A DNA stretch of 25,464 nucleotides from positions 1 to 25,464 of the forward strand of contig NZ_JBHUOR010000014.1 in the NCBI RefSeq assembly GCF_042686175.1, in the 5' to 3' direction. The notes below the pieces were generated by a model. That model was given only the letters and a program-made list of their open reading frames with translations, was not told the origin of the DNA and ran no database searches. The DNA comes from Kurthia populi. GTDB taxonomy: Bacteria > Bacillota > Bacilli > Bacillales_A > Planococcaceae. Of the stretch, positions 23,238 to 25,464 are shown piece by piece. The position numbers and the translations under genes were made by a program. Positions within the stretch are counted from its first letter, which is position 1. Each line of letters opens with the position of its first letter.

Positions 23238-25111
23238 TAGACAGATGGTGGTCGATTCACAACTAATACATTATCTGCCTGTTGTTTTTCTAAGTAATCA
23301 ATAAGATCCACACCATAAATCCCTTCCGCATAATCCATCTCTGATTCATAAATTGGTATAAGCTGATTAGTGACAATAAAGAATCTTTCATTCGATGCAG
23401 CAGAAACATCATTTTCTATTGGAGGTCTGGCTAAAAGATGCGTCATGTTTGTATACTCAGAAAGAATTGCCGCTATTTCCCCTTCTACCGGAAATGTTGT
23501 ATAAACATCTAGTTTCAATGAATTTTTCCGAACGTGATACCCTAGTTCTGCCATTAGACGGAGTGGCCAATTTTTTTCAGGAAGTGTCCATTCCTCTTCA
23601 GAAGCGACCCAATTAAGTGGTAGTTTCATCATCATCTCCACTACTTTAGTCGAATAAGTAGTGGACTCTTTTGTGGACACATTATCGCTGACACCGAGCG
23701 TGCAAACAACATAATACGGATGTTTCTTTGTTGGATAAATGATATTTCCACTAATTGGAATGGAAGGATTACTTTCTACGGTTAAGTGCGTAAATTGAAA
23801 CGCAATCGGTCCATACTCTGTTTCAAATCGTTGGCGTATTGTTTCCGAATTAGACAGTTTTTTAGGTTTTTTAATTGATTTAGATGGTCCCTCACTTGCG
23901 GGCATATCCACAACCGCAGGACGTTGAAAATCAATCACTTCCTGTACTTGTGCCACAGCTAGTTTTTCCTGTAACGCTTCATTTCCATTTACTTCTGCAT
24001 ACTGCCATTCGGCTTTGTATACCGGCACCAGTTCATCGATGCGAATCTCTTTCCCTTCTATAGGCAGACGTTGAATGTCCGAATCAGTAGGAGCCGAAAT
24101 CAACATACCGCTTAAATGGGTTTCGATGTCATAGACGGTAGCTAAACCGTCGTTATTAGAGACGATGTCCCCTCGCTCAGGTTGGGTTTTTTCAGCATGT
24201 GGGATATTTGCTAATTTAATCAACCAATTAATCGGCCATTTTTTATCTTTATCTGACCAGTCTGCCTCGCCGTCAAGCCAATCTGCGGGTACTTTCATCA
24301 TATTTTCCACATATAACAGGTTATACCCAACCGCGCGGTCACTCATACCTGTTGTAAATAAAACATAATACGGATGGGCGGCTGATGGGGCAATAATATG
24401 CGCCTGAATCGGTACCTCAGAAGGGAAATTTTGATAATAGGTTGTTTGAATCGGACCATACACCTCTTCAAACGCCGCACGAATTACCGCATGACTGGAT
24501 GGTTCTTCGTACTCTTCCTCTTCTTCTTCATCCTCATAGTCCTCGTCCTCATCATCGTATTCTTCTTTAGGCGTTGTACGCGGCACATGGGCGGCGGGTA
24601 AGGTCGCATTATGGGCCTGAATGAGCGCTAGAATTTCTGTTTGATTTTGTTCTTTCGCCATCAGCGTGGCATCTTTTCGTTCAAAATAGCGAATTGTTGT
24701 GTCCGCGCCATGTTCAATTAATAATTGCGCCATCTCTTTACTTCCCGCCAAAATAGCCCCGAATAATGGGTCTTGGTGAGGATGTTTTGGGTTTTCAAAA
24801 TAAATCTTGGCACCTAATTGAAACATTTCTTTAAACAAATCCACATGCCCTTCTGATATTGCATTTCTTATCGGTGTATGGCCATAATTTTTATCTTCTA
24901 TATTAATATCCATCCCCATTTCTATGAGCCATTTCACGATAGCTGATTGATTATACTCAGCTGCTAAATGTAAAACCGTTCCAACCGGTGTATAGACATG
25001 AAAGATATCTTCATTTTGATTGTATAGTTGTTGTAATGTTGCTAGGTCTCCATTTGTAATCGCTTTATTTACTTTTAAGATTAAATTTTCTTCCGTCGTA
25101 TTTTCTTGCAT
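23237..25111 (-). CDS. Ankyrin repeat protein with two SUFU domains, probable immunity protein
   Basis: The 624-residue soluble protein begins with four to five ankyrin repeats (about 10-170; GTVLHLAAEYNQSAIVKWLI, HTPIRNAISEGHVDLF). A very acidic linker follows (about 183-204, Asp/Glu/Tyr only). Two tandem suppressor-of-fused (SUFU) domains cover about 208-400 and 422-624; both start with F-E-x-x-Y-G-P-I and contain HPYYV, MMK-x-P-x-x-W and W-x-x-x-x-x-x-WP. The second copy has diverged, so the duplication is old. SUFU and ankyrin families are known immunity proteins of bacterial polymorphic toxins, and the fusion suggests a poly-immunity protein against more than one toxin. No toxin gene is intact here. 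GGAGGGG precedes the ATG at 25111. Upstream sequence on the same strand is decayed. Confidence 0.85.
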   Translation of the reverse strand: MQENTTEENLILKVNKAITNGDLATLQQLYNQNEDIFHVYTPVGTVLHLAAEYNQSAIVKWLIEMGMDINIEDKNYGHTPIRNAISEGHVDLFKEMFQLGAKIYFENPKHPHQDPLFGAILAGSKEMAQLLIEHGADTTIRYFERKDATLMAKEQNQTEILALIQAHNATLPAAHVPRTTPKEEYDDEDEDYEDEEEEEEYEEPSSHAVIRAAFEEVYGPIQTTYYQNFPSEVPIQAHIIAPSAAHPYYVLFTTGMSDRAVGYNLLYVENMMKVPADWLDGEADWSDKDKKWPINWLIKLANIPHAEKTQPERGDIVSNNDGLATVYDIETHLSGMLISAPTDSDIQRLPIEGKEIRIDELVPVYKAEWQYAEVNGNEALQEKLAVAQVQEVIDFQRPAVVDMPASEGPSKSIKKPKKLSNSETIRQRFETEYGPIAFQFTHLTVESNPSIPISGNIIYPTKKHPYYVVCTLGVSDNVSTKESTTYSTKVVEMMMKLPLNWVASEEEWTLPEKNWPLRLMAELGYHVRKNSLKLDVYTTFPVEGEIAAILSEYTNMTHLLARPPIENDVSAASNERFFIVTNQLIPIYESEMDYAEGIYGVDLIDYLEKQQADNVLVVNRPPSV

Positions 25112-25125
25112 ATTTTCCCCTCCAA

Positions 25126-25251
25126 TTATACTTCTTTTGCTATTTTTTCTTGTTCATATAGCGTCTCTATGATTGCTTCTCTTGTAAGTTCATTTTTATC
25201 TGCTTTTTTTAACGCTATCACAACAGCCTCTAAATTAGAATCCGTATGCTA
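25126..25251 (-). pseudogene. C-terminal fragment of an unidentified helical protein
   Basis: A 41-codon open frame without start codon or ribosome site (TDSNLEAVVIALKKADKNEL, then TREAIIETLYEQEK) ends 15 bases before the ankyrin-SUFU start. It probably is the tail of a gene whose 5' part was lost. No family is recognised. Confidence 0.4.
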
Positions 25252-25305
25252 TCTTAGATTTGGGGCAATAACCATATTATATATAAGCTAAGTATAGGGT
25301 CTATA

Positions 25306-25462
25306 TTATTTTGTTTTAAAATAGCTAGCTTGTCCTTCTTGTACCAATTCTTGTTGAAATTTATAAATGTCAACTAATCTATGTACATAAACGCTTACTT
25401 AAAGGTGCACAAAATCACGCATCATCAGATGCTAAATGGTCTTTTAAACGATATGAATCTCC
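25306..25462 (-). pseudogene. Frameshifted gene remnant at the right edge
   Basis: Two minus-strand fragments in different frames look coding: GDSYRLKDHLASDDA (about 25462-25417), then VYVHRLVDIYKFQQELVQEG followed by QASYFKTK and a stop at 25306. They are likely parts of one protein broken by a frameshift; it may continue past the window. The family is not recognised. The position upstream of an immunity-type gene would suit a toxin gene. Confidence 0.35.
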
Positions 25463-25464
25463 AA

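Noticed and set aside
1..25464. CRISPR array, tRNA and rRNA genes.
   Set aside because: No regularly spaced direct repeats and no tRNA cloverleaf or rRNA stretch were recognised on either strand by reading.

Overview
The window looks like a chromosomal segment of a low-GC, spore-former-type Firmicute close to Lysinibacillus (Planococcaceae/Bacillaceae). The grounds are strong AGGAGG-type ribosome binding sites, T-rich rho-independent terminators, a clear YsnE-type acetyltransferase, an ECF sigma / Sigma_reg anti-sigma pair, and a 'pyridoxamine kinase + ECF S component' pair of Firmicute type. The species call is inference.

Layout. 1-2.9 kb: a PAS-AAA+-HTH sigma-54 activator and a small membrane protein (both minus), then a GNAT acetyltransferase (plus). 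3.0-4.4 kb: an ECF sigma factor overlapping its membrane anti-sigma regulator. 4.4-5.35 kb: a gene-poor stretch with two terminators, a possible pseudoknot leader and a small hydrophobic peptide gene facing a convergent antisense transcript (candidate type I toxin-antitoxin). 5.35-8.1 kb: vitamin B6 salvage (ECF S component, divergent kinase) and a MetX-like alpha/beta hydrolase. 8.3-12.7 kb: a secreted M60 metallopeptidase with discoidin-like and NPCBM modules, split by an IS605-type element that carries only tnpB. The ends of the element can be read to the base, and removing it restores a 994-codon frame. 13.4-14.4 kb: an Ada-type alkylation repair protein. 14.5-18.7 kb: an AbgT transporter and an M20 amidohydrolase in one operon, with a divergent winged-helix regulator.

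18.7-21.4 kb is AT-rich, decayed accessory DNA on the minus strand: the 3' remnant of an Rhs toxin gene, a 53-residue ORF at the immunity position, a 249-residue protein whose frame continues past an amber stop, and a DUF2247-like protein. 21.4-25.5 kb holds a YsnE acetyltransferase, an unknown zinc-ribbon protein and a convergent ankyrin + tandem SUFU protein. SUFU, ankyrin and similar families are known as immunity proteins of polymorphic toxins, so 19-25.5 kb reads as a mostly toxin-less immunity reservoir interrupted by housekeeping-like genes.

The most noteworthy items are the exactly resolvable TnpB insertion, whose omega-RNA guide would match the restored M60 allele next to a TTTAT motif; the candidate type I toxin-antitoxin module at 4.94-5.33 kb; and the Rhs/SUFU immunity cluster.
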